Of a stretch of DNA of 64,000 nt, positions 52,482 through 61,716 are shown in pieces. The notes under the pieces were generated by a model. The model worked only from the letters and a program-made list of their open reading frames with translations, searched no databases and was not told the DNA's origin. The stretch is from Kibdelosporangium banguiense (GTDB taxonomy: Bacteria > Actinomycetota > Actinomycetes > Mycobacteriales > Pseudonocardiaceae), in contig NZ_JAGINW010000001.1 of the NCBI RefSeq assembly GCF_017876405.1, positions 5,469,203 through 5,533,202 on the forward strand. The letters are read 5' to 3'. The translations under genes were made by a program, and so were the position numbers. Position 1 is the first letter of the stretch, and each line of letters opens with the position of its first letter.

Positions 52482-55400
52482 GTGCGGATCGGGATGCTTG
52501 GACCCTTTGAGGTCGACACTGGCGACGGCGGTGTGGCGGAAGTGCCGGGTGCCCGGTTGCGCGCGCTGTTGATCGCACTCGCCCTCGAACCTGGCCGGGT
52601 GGTACCGAAGGCGACGCTGGTCGACTGGATCTGGGGCGAGAACCCGCCCGCTGACGCGGCGAACGCGTTGCAGCGCTTGGCATCCAGGCTACGGAGGGCG
52701 CTGCCGGACGGCGTTGTCGACGGGCAGGTGGGCGGCTACCGGTTGATGGTGGAACCCGACGCGGTCGACGCTGTGCGGTTCGAACGCCTGGTCGGTCAGG
52801 CACGCGGTGGCGAGGATTCCCAGCAGGCGAAGTTCCTGCGTGAGGCCCTCGGGTTATGGCGTGGCGCGGCCATGCAGGACGTCGGCCTGCAGGACAGTGA
52901 GGCATTCGACGCGGCCGTCGCCCGGCTCGACGGGCTGCGCCTGGCCGCGATGGAGGACCGGTTCGAAGCCGAGACCCGCCTTGGTCGCGGTGCCGAGTTC
53001 GTCACGGAACTGACCGACTTGGTGGCCACGCATCCCGTGCGGGAGCGGCTCGTCGCCTCGCTGATGCGTGCCCTCGGCGCGGCAGGTCGCAGCACCGAGG
53101 CGCTGACCGTGTACCAGCGTGCGCGGGAAGCCCTCGCCGACGAACTGGGCGTCGACCCCTCCCCAGAGCTGTCCGCATTGCACGTCGCGCTGCTGCGGGG
53201 CGAGGTGGGACGGCAAGTGGAGGACAGCCGTAACAGCAACCTGCGTGCCGAGCTGACCAACTTCATCGGCAGGGACGCCGATGTCGCCGTGGTCCGCGAA
53301 CTCATCGCCGACCATCGGCTCACCACGTTGATCGGCCCGGGTGGCTCAGGGAAGACCAGGCTGGCCACGGAAACCGTGCGCGGGCTGGTCGACGACCTGC
53401 CGGACGGGGCCTGGATGGTGGAGCTCGCATCCATCGGTGCGGGCGGTGACGTTGCCCAGGCGACGCTCTCCGCGCTCGGCCAGCGGGACGGGCTGTTCAG
53501 CGGGTCACCGGACGCGGAGCCGACGGACCGGGTCATCGCCGCGGTCCGTGACCGGGAAGCACTGCTGATCCTGGACAACTGCGAGCATGTGATCGAGGCG
53601 GCGGCGAAGTTCGCCCATCAGGTGCTGGGGGAGTGCCGCCGGCTGCGGATCCTCGCGACGAGCAGGGAACCGCTCGGCATCACCGGTGAGGCACTGTGGC
53701 AGGTCGTGCCGCTGGCGCTGCCTGCGGAGAACGCCGCTCCCGCCGAGATCGAGTCCTCAGCGGCCGTCCAGCTGCTGCGGGACCGAGCCGGCGCGGTGCG
53801 TAAGGACCTCGTGGCCGACGTCCGGACGTTGTCGACCATGGCGCGTGTCTGCCGGGCGCTGGACGGTATGCCGCTGGCCATCGAACTCGCCGCGGCCAGG
53901 TTGCGCACCATGACCCTCGATCAGCTCGCCGATCGGCTCGACGACCGGTTCCGCCTGCTGACCGGCGGCAGCCGTACGGCGTTGCCGCGGCACCGGACGT
54001 TGCGTGCGATGGTCGACTGGAGCTGGGAACTGCTCACCGATGCCGAACGGATGGTCCTGCGCAGGCTCTCGGTGTTCGCCGGTGGCGCGAGCCTGGAAGC
54101 GGCCGAACGTGTCTGCGCGGACGATCCGGCCGGTGCGGGGGACGTGCTCGAGCTGCTGACCGCGTTGACCGAGAAATCCTTGGTGGTCACCAAGGACGAG
54201 GGGGCACCGCGCTACCGGATGCTCGGCACGATCAAGGAATACGCCGGCCAGCGGCTGACCGAAGCGGGCGAATCGGACCTGGCGCGTCGTGCGCACCTCG
54301 CGTACTTCACCGAACTCGCCGAAACCGCGGAGCCGCACCTTCGCCGCGCTGAGCAGGTGGAATGGCTCGCCAAGCTCAAGGTCGAGCACGACAACATCGG
54401 TGCGGCCATGCGTGGTGCGCTCGCGGCAGGCGACGCACAGGGAGCGATGCGGCTCGCGGCTGTCGGTGGCTGGTACTGGTGGCTTGGCGGCCGCAAGGCC
54501 GAGGGCACTGAACTGCTCATGGCGGCGGTCGATATGCCTGGCGAGGTGGCCGATGAGATCCGGGCCCAGGTCTACGCGTTCGCCGCGGGGTTCATGAGCG
54601 CCGGGCGGCGCAACCAGTACAACGCGGAGGAGTGGATCCGCAAGGCGACCCACTTCGGCCGGCTCAGTCAGAGCCGTCACCCGGTGATGGGGCTCACCGC
54701 CGCACTGGAACGCCTGCTGGATGGGCCGGACGCGTTCGTGGCCGCGTTCGAACCGGTGCTCGCCGACGAGGACCCCTGGGCACGCGCGATCGCCCGGTTA
54801 CAGCTCGGTAAGCAGCGGATCCTGCTTGGCCAGGACGAGGAGGAAGCGGACGCGTACCTGGAAATGGCGTTCGCCGAGTTCCGTGCGCTCGGCGAACGGT
54901 GGGGGGTCTCGTTCGCCTCGACGCAACTGGCCGATCGGCTTGCCATGCGGGGCGAGTTCGCCAGCGCGTGCGAGCACTACGAACAGGCAATCGCAGCCGT
55001 CACCGAACTCGGTGCCATCGAGGATGTCGTGCCGATGCGGTCGCGGCAGGCCCAGTTGTACTGGGTGGCAGGAGACAAGGAGTCGAGTGCGGCTGCCATG
55101 GCGGAGGCGCAGCGGTACGCGGAACGGATCGCCTGGCCGGATGCGCTGACTGAGCTGGCCCTGGCGAAGGTGGAGCTCGCGCGCTGGAACGGTGACGCCG
55201 AGGAGGCACTCCGGCAACTCGGCATAGCCGCTGCCCTGCTGGGCGACACCGAGCAGGCGAACATCCACGTGATGACACAGGACACGCTCGGCTACCTCGC
55301 CGAGAACCTCGAAGAGGCAAGGCAACACCGCATCGCGGCCTTCGAGGCGGTGTCCGAGTCGGGCCATGCCCCTTTGGTCGCGCAGGTACTTGTCGGAATC

Positions 55401-55619
55401 GCGGACCTGGCCCTGCGCGAAGAACAGTACGAGCAGGCCGCACGGCTGCTCGCGGCGAGCGACCACGTGCGTGGACTGCCGGACCGGTCCCAGCCGGACG
55501 CCGCCCGGATCGAGCGGGACGCGCGGAATCGCCTCGGTGACAAGCGATTCACCGAGGCGACTCAGCAAGGGGCGCAAGCGGACTGGCGTGAACTGGCCGC
55601 GGTCACGCTCGCTTGCTGA
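52482..55619 (+). CDS. SARP/NB-ARC/TPR transcriptional regulator
   Basis: GTG 52482 gives 1045 residues. The N-terminus (MRIGMLGPFEV; LRALLIALALEPGRVV) is the OmpR-like winged helix, then BTAD to about 245. The P-loop GPGGSGKTRLA, LLILDNCEHV and the REPL segment belong to an NB-ARC-like ATPase. TPRs occupy about 600-1045. It likely activates the divergent P450 and the drrAB-like exporter through the repeats described. Its 3' end overlaps the convergent permease by 17 bases. Confidence 0.93.
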   Translation: MRIGMLGPFEVDTGDGGVAEVPGARLRALLIALALEPGRVVPKATLVDWIWGENPPADAANALQRLASRLRRALPDGVVDGQVGGYRLMVEPDAVDAVRFERLVGQARGGEDSQQAKFLREALGLWRGAAMQDVGLQDSEAFDAAVARLDGLRLAAMEDRFEAETRLGRGAEFVTELTDLVATHPVRERLVASLMRALGAAGRSTEALTVYQRAREALADELGVDPSPELSALHVALLRGEVGRQVEDSRNSNLRAELTNFIGRDADVAVVRELIADHRLTTLIGPGGSGKTRLATETVRGLVDDLPDGAWMVELASIGAGGDVAQATLSALGQRDGLFSGSPDAEPTDRVIAAVRDREALLILDNCEHVIEAAAKFAHQVLGECRRLRILATSREPLGITGEALWQVVPLALPAENAAPAEIESSAAVQLLRDRAGAVRKDLVADVRTLSTMARVCRALDGMPLAIELAAARLRTMTLDQLADRLDDRFRLLTGGSRTALPRHRTLRAMVDWSWELLTDAERMVLRRLSVFAGGASLEAAERVCADDPAGAGDVLELLTALTEKSLVVTKDEGAPRYRMLGTIKEYAGQRLTEAGESDLARRAHLAYFTELAETAEPHLRRAEQVEWLAKLKVEHDNIGAAMRGALAAGDAQGAMRLAAVGGWYWWLGGRKAEGTELLMAAVDMPGEVADEIRAQVYAFAAGFMSAGRRNQYNAEEWIRKATHFGRLSQSRHPVMGLTAALERLLDGPDAFVAAFEPVLADEDPWARAIARLQLGKQRILLGQDEEEADAYLEMAFAEFRALGERWGVSFASTQLADRLAMRGEFASACEHYEQAIAAVTELGAIEDVVPMRSRQAQLYWVAGDKESSAAAMAEAQRYAERIAWPDALTELALAKVELARWNGDAEEALRQLGIAAALLGDTEQANIHVMTQDTLGYLAENLEEARQHRIAAFEAVSESGHAPLVAQVLVGIADLALREEQYEQAARLLAASDHVRGLPDRSQPDAARIERDARNRLGDKRFTEATQQGAQADWRELAAVTLAC

Positions 55620-56346
55620 ACTTCGTGCGTGCCCACACGTAACCGACCACAGCGATCCCGACGCACCAGGCGATCGCTGCGATCGTGTGCCCGGACGACG
55701 GTGTGCCGTTGAGGAATCCGCGCACAGATTCGATGATCGGCGTGAACGGCTGGTATTCCGCGAACTCCCGGATCCCGGGGCCCATCTTGTCGGCCGGCAC
55801 GATCGCGCTGGACAGAAACGGCAGCATCAGCAGCGGCACACTGGCGAAGCCTGCGGACTCGGCGGTTTTCGCGGCCAGTCCCAAGGCCACGATGAGCCAG
55901 CTGACCGCGAAACTCGTCAGCAGCAGGACCCCGGCCACGGCGAGCCACTGCGGAAAGGTCGCGGACGGGCTGAATCCCATCAGGAAGGCCACCCCGACGA
56001 TGACTGCCAATGCCACCACGGTGCGCACCATGGTGGCCACGACATGGCCGGTCAGCACCGCGCCCCGGGAGACGTCCATGACCTTGAACCGGTTGATGAT
56101 TCCCTTTGCCATGTCCGAGTTCACGGCGACCGCGGTGGCCGAGAGGCCGTACGCGAGGGTCATCATGAGCATGCCGGGTGTCGCGTAGTCGATGTAGTCG
56201 GTGCCGACGCTGAAAGCGTCCCCGAACACGTACACGAAGATCAGCATCATGATGATCGGCATGAAGATCGCGTTGAACAGCGTGACGGGATTGCGGACGG
56301 TGTGCTTGAAGTTGCGGCGCAGCATGATCGCCGAAGCGGTGCTCAT
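55603..56346 (-). CDS. DrrB-like ABC-2 permease
   Basis: This 247-residue protein has about six membrane helices (for example LFNAIFMPIIMMLIFVYVFG, AVAGVLLLTSFAVSWLIVALG) and the pattern of daunorubicin exporter DrrB. It overlaps the ATPase gene by four bases. It is likely an exporter for the product made with the P450, or a resistance pump. Confidence 0.9.
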   Translation of the reverse strand: MSTASAIMLRRNFKHTVRNPVTLFNAIFMPIIMMLIFVYVFGDAFSVGTDYIDYATPGMLMMTLAYGLSATAVAVNSDMAKGIINRFKVMDVSRGAVLTGHVVATMVRTVVALAVIVGVAFLMGFSPSATFPQWLAVAGVLLLTSFAVSWLIVALGLAAKTAESAGFASVPLLMLPFLSSAIVPADKMGPGIREFAEYQPFTPIIESVRGFLNGTPSSGHTIAAIAWCVGIAVVGYVWARTKFSKRA

Positions 56347-57275
56347 TTCGAGGCCTCCGTGCTTGAATGACCGGTCAGGGCAAGGAAAACGTCGTCGAGG
56401 TCCGGCATGTGCACGGTGAACTCCTCGGCATCGATCGCGTACTCGTCGAGCCGGTCCAGCAGTCCCCGCACGGATTTGACGCCACCATCACTGGGCACCC
56501 GCAGCACCAGGCTCTCCGAATCCGGGGTGGACCCGGTCAGAACCCGCGTCGCCGCGTCAAGCTGGACGGTGCCGGCGAACCGGAACCGGACGTGGCCGCC
56601 GGGGATCTGCCGCTTGAGCTCGTCGGGAGTGCCCTCGGCGACCAGCCGGCCCTGGTCGAGCACCGCGACCCGGTCAGCGAGCTGGTCGGCCTCCTCCAGG
56701 TACTGAGTGGTGAGAAAGATGGTCATCCCGTCGGCCACCAACTCACGGACGATGTTCCACATAGTCCGGCGGCTGCGCGGATCCAGTCCCGTCGTCGGCT
56801 CGTCCAGGAAAACGATCCGAGGCCGGCCGACCAGCGTCATCGCCAGATCCAGTTTCCGCCGCATACCCCCGGAATAGGTCGAAGCCAGCTTGCCGGCCGT
56901 CGCCTCCAGATCGAACCGTCTCAGCAAGTCCTTGACGACCCGCTTGTCCTTGAGATGGAGAAGATCCGCCATCAGCTGAAGGTTCTCCTCCCCGGACAGC
57001 AGCTCGTCCACCGACGCGAACTGCCCAGTGACCCCGATCGCCGCCCGCACCTTCCTGGTCTCGGACGCGATGTCATATCCGGCAACACGCACAGTCCCAC
57101 CGTCAGAATCCAACAAGGTGGTCAGTACATTCACCATCGTCGTCTTACCGGCCCCATTCGGGCCGAGCAGAGAGAAAACCGTACCCGCCCGCACATCCAG
57201 ATCGATGCCGTCGAGCACGACCTTGTCCCCATAGGCTTTCCTCAGCCCCGAAGCAACAATCGCTGAACTCGTCAT
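56343..57275 (-). CDS. DrrA-like ABC ATPase
   Basis: ATG 57275 gives 310 residues. Walker A GPNGAGKTT, signature YSGGMRRKLDLAMT and Walker B IVFLDEPTTGLD are intact. The C-terminal extension (ALTGHSSTE, VRFRFAGTVQL) is as in DrrA drug exporters. The promoter region carries the CCTGACA repeats. Confidence 0.93.
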   Translation of the reverse strand: MTSSAIVASGLRKAYGDKVVLDGIDLDVRAGTVFSLLGPNGAGKTTMVNVLTTLLDSDGGTVRVAGYDIASETRKVRAAIGVTGQFASVDELLSGEENLQLMADLLHLKDKRVVKDLLRRFDLEATAGKLASTYSGGMRRKLDLAMTLVGRPRIVFLDEPTTGLDPRSRRTMWNIVRELVADGMTIFLTTQYLEEADQLADRVAVLDQGRLVAEGTPDELKRQIPGGHVRFRFAGTVQLDAATRVLTGSTPDSESLVLRVPSDGGVKSVRGLLDRLDEYAIDAEEFTVHMPDLDDVFLALTGHSSTEASK

Positions 57276-57296
57276 GCGCCCACTGTCACCGCCCAC

Positions 57297-57336
57297 CCTG
57301 ACACAGCCCTGTCCCCCACCTGACACAGCCACTGAC
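57297..57336. promoter_or_regulatory. SARP-type operator upstream of drrAB-like genes
   Basis: CCTGACA at 57297-57303 and 57319-57325 (22 bases apart) with CCTGTCC at 57308-57314 between them gives three phased heptamers. A weaker fourth, CACTGAC, falls at 57330-57336. They lie 22-61 bases upstream of the ATPase start. The perfect copies match the heptamer found upstream of the SARP/P450 pair. The rest of the gap up to 57535 shows nothing recognisable. Confidence 0.65.
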
Positions 57337-57535
57337 ACACAGCCCCGTGGTGGCGGGGTGCACGACGCCGGACGAGCCTCCGCGGCCGACAACAGCACAG
57401 ACGGAACCTGCGAAGGCCGAGATTCCGGTGGATCGTGTCGAGGCTGCTGTGCTGGCGAAGTTGCGAACATCAGCAGAGAGTCCGAAGTGGAGCCTGCCCT
57501 CCCGGCATCGTCGGGAAGTACTTTGCCTGACGGCT

Positions 57536-58381
57536 TTACCGCGTGCCCGCTGGGAATTCCTCGATGCCGACGACCCGCAGGAGTTCCAGCCGTTCGCGGG
57601 CCTCGTCGTTCGCCGGGGTGAGCACCAGCAGTTGCTGGCGCTGGTCGGGTGTGACCAGGGTTTCGCAGTCCATCAGCATGGGGCCGACTCGCGGGTGCAG
57701 CAGGGTCTTGCGGTCGGCGCGCCGGACCTCCACCTCGTGCTCCGCCCAGAGTCGGCGGAAGTCGGCGCTCGCGGCCTGCAACCGGTCGACGAGGCCGGTG
57801 ACTGTGGGATCGCCGGAGCGACGGCCGACGACTGCGCGTAGGTCGGCGACGAGCCGACGAGCGTGGTACTCGTGCTCCTCGGGCGAGTGGACGGTGCGGG
57901 CATCGGGGTCGGTGAACCACCGGTATATGAGGTAGCGCTGGTCGCCGGTGAAAACCGTGTGGTCGGCTGTCAGCAGGACGGCTGCGTGGTTTTGGGCGAG
58001 GACTTCGCTCAGGTCGGAGAGCACCATGGCCGGCGTGTCGCCGAGCAGGTCGAGCATGCGCATCAGGCCGGCGCGGGCCAGGCGGGCCACGCCGGCAGCG
58101 GGCGGGGGCTGGTGACCGGCCAGGTGGAACAGGTGATCGCGTTCGTCGTCGGACAGGCGCAACGCCCGGGCCAGCGCGGCCAGTAGCTGTGTCGAAGGCT
58201 GGCTGCTGCGGCCCTGCTCAAGGCGTACGACGTAGTCCACCGACATGCCGGCGAGCATGGCCACCTCTTCCCGGCGCAGGCCGGTGGTGCGGCGGCGAGG
58301 GCCGTGCGCGATGCCGACCTCGGCCGGCCGGATTGCCGTACGGCGGCGGCGTAGGAAGTCGGCGAGCTCGTCACGTTGCAT
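57536..58381 (-). CDS. MmyB-type XRE transcriptional regulator
   Basis: This 281-residue protein has an N-terminal HTH (LRREEVAMLAGMSVDYVVRLEQGRS in parts) and a C-terminal MmyB ligand-binding domain with TPAMVLSDLSEVLAQN, YLIYRWFTDP and HPRVGPMLMD. Such regulators usually control adjacent oxidoreductase genes, here the divergent aldo/keto reductase. Confidence 0.93.
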   Translation of the reverse strand: MQRDELADFLRRRRTAIRPAEVGIAHGPRRRTTGLRREEVAMLAGMSVDYVVRLEQGRSSQPSTQLLAALARALRLSDDERDHLFHLAGHQPPPAAGVARLARAGLMRMLDLLGDTPAMVLSDLSEVLAQNHAAVLLTADHTVFTGDQRYLIYRWFTDPDARTVHSPEEHEYHARRLVADLRAVVGRRSGDPTVTGLVDRLQAASADFRRLWAEHEVEVRRADRKTLLHPRVGPMLMDCETLVTPDQRQQLLVLTPANDEARERLELLRVVGIEEFPAGTR

Positions 58382-58507
58382 GGCTCCATGGTCTCTCGCA
58401 GCGGCGAGCTCATCCAGGGAGCCGCGCTCCCACGATGAACTCTCCGCTCCCGCGCGTCGCGGCGCTGGCCCATGGTGGGTGACAGATCGACGACGAAGGA
58501 GAAAGTA

Positions 58508-59473
58508 ATGCAGTCACGAACCCTGGGCCTGGGCGCGATGGGTATGTCCGGTGCTTACGGCGTTGCCGACCGCGCGGAGAGCATCGCCACCGTGCACGCC
58601 GCGCTGGAGGCCGGTGTCACACTGATCGACACCGGCGACTTCTACGGCATGGGCGACAACGAGTTGCTGCTCGCGCAGGCGTTGCGCGGCCGGGATCGCG
58701 GCAGCTACCAGCTGAGCGTCAAGTTCGGCATGCTGCGCGGGCCAGGTCCGCAGTTCGGCGGGCAGGACTGCCGCCCGGAGGCGGTGAAGAACTTCCTGGG
58801 TTACTCCCTGACCCGGCTGGGCACCGACTACATCGACGTCTATCGTCCCGCCCGGCTCGACCCGGCGGTACCGATCGAGGAGACGGTGGGCGCGATCAAG
58901 GAGATGATCGACGCCGGGTACGTGCGGCACCTCGGCCTTTCCGAGGTTGATGCTGCGACCATCCGCCGGGCACACGCCGTGCACCCGGTCACCGACCTGC
59001 AGATCGAATACTCGCTTATTTCTCGCGCGGTGGAGGCGGACGTCCTGCCCACGCTGCGGGAGCTCGGCATCGGCCTGACCGCGTACGGCGTCCTCGGCCG
59101 TGGCCTCATCTCCGGGCACTGGTCCACCGGCCGCACCGCCGGCCCAGGGGACAGCCGCAGCGTCAGCCCCCGGTTCTCCAGCGAGAACGTGGAACACAAC
59201 CTGGCCCTGGTGGAGGCTCTGCGCAGGGTCGCCGAGGCGAAGGGGTGCACAGTCGCTCAGCTGGCCATCGCCTGGGTTGCCGCACAGGGCAAGGACATCG
59301 TGCCGCTGGTCGGCGCACGCACCCGCGAGCGACTGGCCGAAGCGCTGCCCGCGATGGAGCTCGACCTCACCGAGGACGACCTCGTCGAGATCGAGAAGGC
59401 CGTGCCGGCAGGCGCGGCACGCGGCGACCGGTACCCGGCCATGTTCATGTCCGGACTCGGTGTGGGCAACTGA
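58508..59473 (+). CDS. Aldo/keto reductase
   Basis: ATG 58508, with GAAGGAG upstream, gives 321 residues. The catalytic tetrad is partly visible: D in LIDTGDFYG, Y in the same segment and K in LSVKFG. The usual catalytic His (about residue 115) falls in VYRPARLDP, where H is replaced by P or A, typical of the AKR YhdN/Tas-like group with that change. NADPH-dependent reduction of an aldehyde or ketone is expected. It is divergent from the MmyB regulator. Confidence 0.93.
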   Translation: MQSRTLGLGAMGMSGAYGVADRAESIATVHAALEAGVTLIDTGDFYGMGDNELLLAQALRGRDRGSYQLSVKFGMLRGPGPQFGGQDCRPEAVKNFLGYSLTRLGTDYIDVYRPARLDPAVPIEETVGAIKEMIDAGYVRHLGLSEVDAATIRRAHAVHPVTDLQIEYSLISRAVEADVLPTLRELGIGLTAYGVLGRGLISGHWSTGRTAGPGDSRSVSPRFSSENVEHNLALVEALRRVAEAKGCTVAQLAIAWVAAQGKDIVPLVGARTRERLAEALPAMELDLTEDDLVEIEKAVPAGAARGDRYPAMFMSGLGVGN

Positions 59474-59518
59474 ATTCCGGGCTTTGTGGACTCGGTTGGC
59501 CAATCTCGAACAGAGGAA

Positions 59519-59549
59519 CTCGTCGGTGGCCGTCACGGCCACCGACGAG
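59519..59549. terminator. Bidirectional hairpin terminator
   Basis: CTCGTCGGTGGCCGT (59519-59533), one central base, then ACGGCCACCGACGAG (59535-59549) form a perfect 15-bp inverted repeat between the convergent reductase and the anti-sigma-like gene. No T-tract follows, which is normal for high-GC actinomycetes. Confidence 0.75.
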
Positions 59550-59555
59550 CACTGC

Positions 59556-60524
59556 TCAGGGGTTCGAAATGCCCTGTGCGAACTGAACCAGGTCCGCCTG
59601 GGTGAACCCGAGGGCGTCCGGCACGTCGATGCTGAGGTTTCCGTGCCCTGGCAACGGCACCCACAGGATCGTGACCCCGTTCTGGTGGCTGACCAGGCCC
59701 GTGCGGTCGCCGACCGATACGGGGTCGCCGACCTTGCCGACGTCGTTGCCCGTGCGGCTGACAATGATCGGGCCGCTGTCGCCCCCTTTCTCGGAGGCGA
59801 ACGCCACGGACTCGTCGACGGCGCCGTCCGAGGTGGCGGCGACCTTCATGCCCGCGGGAAGCCAGGCGAAGTCAAGTGGCATGGGGATCGGCTGGGGGTC
59901 CGGGCGCAACTCCTGCGCGTAACGCACCACGTCCGCCTCGGGCACGACGCCCGATTCCACCACTACCCACTGGCCGGGCTTCTCCTGCCAGGTGACCTTG
60001 ACCTTGTCCTTCATCCGGGTCACCGTGGCGGACATGCCGCGCACAGTGGTGGTCGTCGAGCCGGTCGCCTGACCGTCGGTCGGCAGCTTCGGGTCGGAAA
60101 CGACATAGACGTCCGGACCCGACGGGATATGGCGGTTATTGCTGGACGACGTCAGCTTCGTGCCCGCACCCTGGCGACCGAGCCGGTAAGCGTGCGCCTT
60201 GCCCGGCGTGAACGGGAACGTGCCGAGCGACGGCGCAGGCCCAGGCACCAATTTGCCCGCATTCGCCGGACTGCTCGTGGTGGGCACGACCGGGCTGGCG
60301 GCGACATCGAGCTGCCCTCCCGGTCCCGGTCCACCCGCCTGCAGGAGGTACGGCGTGGCCACACCCGCCGCGACCACAGCCGCCGCGGTGGCACCGATCC
60401 AGCCATTGCGGCTCCGGCGGCGCGCCGACGCGACTACACCGTCAGCCAGATCGGCAGGAGGAACGAGCGTGGGCGGCATCGGCAGCGCGTGCAGCCGGTC
60501 GCGGAGCTTGTCGGGGTGGGTCAT
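59556..60524 (-). CDS. Membrane protein encoded with SigE-family sigma factor
   Basis: ATG 60524, seven bases after AGGAGG, gives 322 residues. One membrane helix lies at about 44-65 (GWIGATAAAVVAAGVATPYLL). The N-terminal cytoplasmic part is short, and the C-terminal 250 residues are extracytoplasmic. No zinc anti-sigma motif (HxxxCxxC) is visible. The ATG overlaps the sigma factor stop by four bases, so it may be an anti-sigma or sensor partner. Confidence 0.8.
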   Translation of the reverse strand: MTHPDKLRDRLHALPMPPTLVPPADLADGVVASARRRSRNGWIGATAAAVVAAGVATPYLLQAGGPGPGGQLDVAASPVVPTTSSPANAGKLVPGPAPSLGTFPFTPGKAHAYRLGRQGAGTKLTSSSNNRHIPSGPDVYVVSDPKLPTDGQATGSTTTTVRGMSATVTRMKDKVKVTWQEKPGQWVVVESGVVPEADVVRYAQELRPDPQPIPMPLDFAWLPAGMKVAATSDGAVDESVAFASEKGGDSGPIIVSRTGNDVGKVGDPVSVGDRTGLVSHQNGVTILWVPLPGHGNLSIDVPDALGFTQADLVQFAQGISNP

Positions 60525-61048
60525 AACCATGCCTCCTGTGAGGTCGGTGAATCGGCAAGAGAGGGCTCGAGAGCACGCAGCTTCGCCAGGGCCTTGGAGG
60601 CCTGGCTGCGGACAGTGCCCAGCGATATGCCCAGGACATCGGCGACTTCCGCCTCGGACCGGTCCTCGTAGTAACGCAGCACCACGACGGCACGCTGCCG
60701 GGGAGGCAACTGCCAAAGAGCGGCTATCAGCGCGTCCCGTGCGGCAATCTGCTCAGCATGGTCACCACTCGCAGCCCGTTCGGGCGGCTCAGCAACCGGC
60801 GACTCCGGCCGACGAGCCCGTAACCGCCACCATCGCGCCTGGTAGTTGTACATCGCACGCCGGACATAGGCATCGGGCTGATCCCGCCGACGGATGCGCG
60901 ACCAACGCCGCGCGGTCCCCATCAACGCGGTCTGCAGCAGGTCCTGCGCATGGTGCACGTTCCCAGTCAGCAGGTATGCCGTGCGCAGCAACACAGGCGA
61001 CCGGGCAGTCACGAAGTCGTGGAACTCCCGCTCGTCCTCTGGACTCAT
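60521..61048 (-). CDS. SigE-family ECF sigma factor
   Basis: This 175-residue protein has region 2 (LLRTAYLLTGNVHHAQDLLQTA) and region 4 with an HTH (LPPRQRAVVVLRYYEDRSEAEVADVLGI, SLGTVRSQASKAL in parts). It belongs to the actinobacterial SigE family (TIGR02983 type). It is cotranscribed with the membrane partner. The upstream gap to the VOC gene at 61222 carries the promoters. Confidence 0.93.
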   Translation of the reverse strand: MSPEDEREFHDFVTARSPVLLRTAYLLTGNVHHAQDLLQTALMGTARRWSRIRRRDQPDAYVRRAMYNYQARWWRLRARRPESPVAEPPERAASGDHAEQIAARDALIAALWQLPPRQRAVVVLRYYEDRSEAEVADVLGISLGTVRSQASKALAKLRALEPSLADSPTSQEAWL

Positions 61049-61221
61049 CTGTTCTCCCTCGTTTCACCCCTTCAGACACCACCGAGCCACGCCGCAATGC
61101 CCCGAAGGAAAAAGTCGGCGAAAAAAGTTCGAGGCCCGTGTCGATCGGCCGAGGACCCCTTCGACCTATGGGTGCGAGCCAGGCAGAGAGCCTGACCGAC
61201 CAGCCCAGAAGGGACCCACCG

Positions 61222-61626
61222 ATGGCCACCCAGATCTTCGTGAACCTGCCGGTCAAGGATGTCGCCGCGGCGCAGCGGTTCTACACCGGACTCGGCTACT
61301 CGATCAACCCGCAGTTCACCGGCGACCAGTCAGCCTGCATCGTGATCAGCGAGCACATCACAGCCATGCTGCTGTCCGAACCCCACTTCAAGGACTTCAC
61401 CGACAAAGAGATCGCCGACGCAACCAAGACTACCGAGGTGATCATCGCGCTGAGCGCCGAAACCCGAGCCGCAGTCGACGAACTCGCCGACAAAGCCCTC
61501 GCCGCAGGCGGCTCCGAACCAAAAGCCCCCCAGGACCACGGATTCATGTACGTACGCACCTTCACCGACCTCGACGGCCACCACTGGGAGACAGCCTGGA
61601 TGAACACCACCCAGAACCAGGGGTGA
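61222..61626 (+). CDS. VOC-family (glyoxalase-like) protein
   Basis: ATG 61222 gives 134 residues of the VOC fold: IFVNLPVKDVAAAQRFYTGLGY, then FTDLDGHHWETAWM near the C-terminus with E as a metal-ligand candidate. It has no identified substrate. It resembles the lactoylglutathione-lyase-like stress or extradiol-type proteins. Confidence 0.93.
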   Translation: MATQIFVNLPVKDVAAAQRFYTGLGYSINPQFTGDQSACIVISEHITAMLLSEPHFKDFTDKEIADATKTTEVIIALSAETRAAVDELADKALAAGGSEPKAPQDHGFMYVRTFTDLDGHHWETAWMNTTQNQG

Positions 61627-61643
61627 ACACAGCAGCGGACTTC

Positions 61644-61678
61644 GCCGGAAACCCTGCCTGTGGGGCGGGGTTTCCGGC
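61644..61678. terminator. Hairpin terminator between VOC and MerR genes
   Basis: GCCGGAAACCC (61644-61654) and GGGTTTCCGGC (61668-61678) form an 11-bp perfect stem with a 13-base loop between two convergent genes. Confidence 0.78.
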
Positions 61679-61716
61679 AAAGCGGGTGAGGCCAGTTCGA
61701 GTGCCCCGCACGGGCG

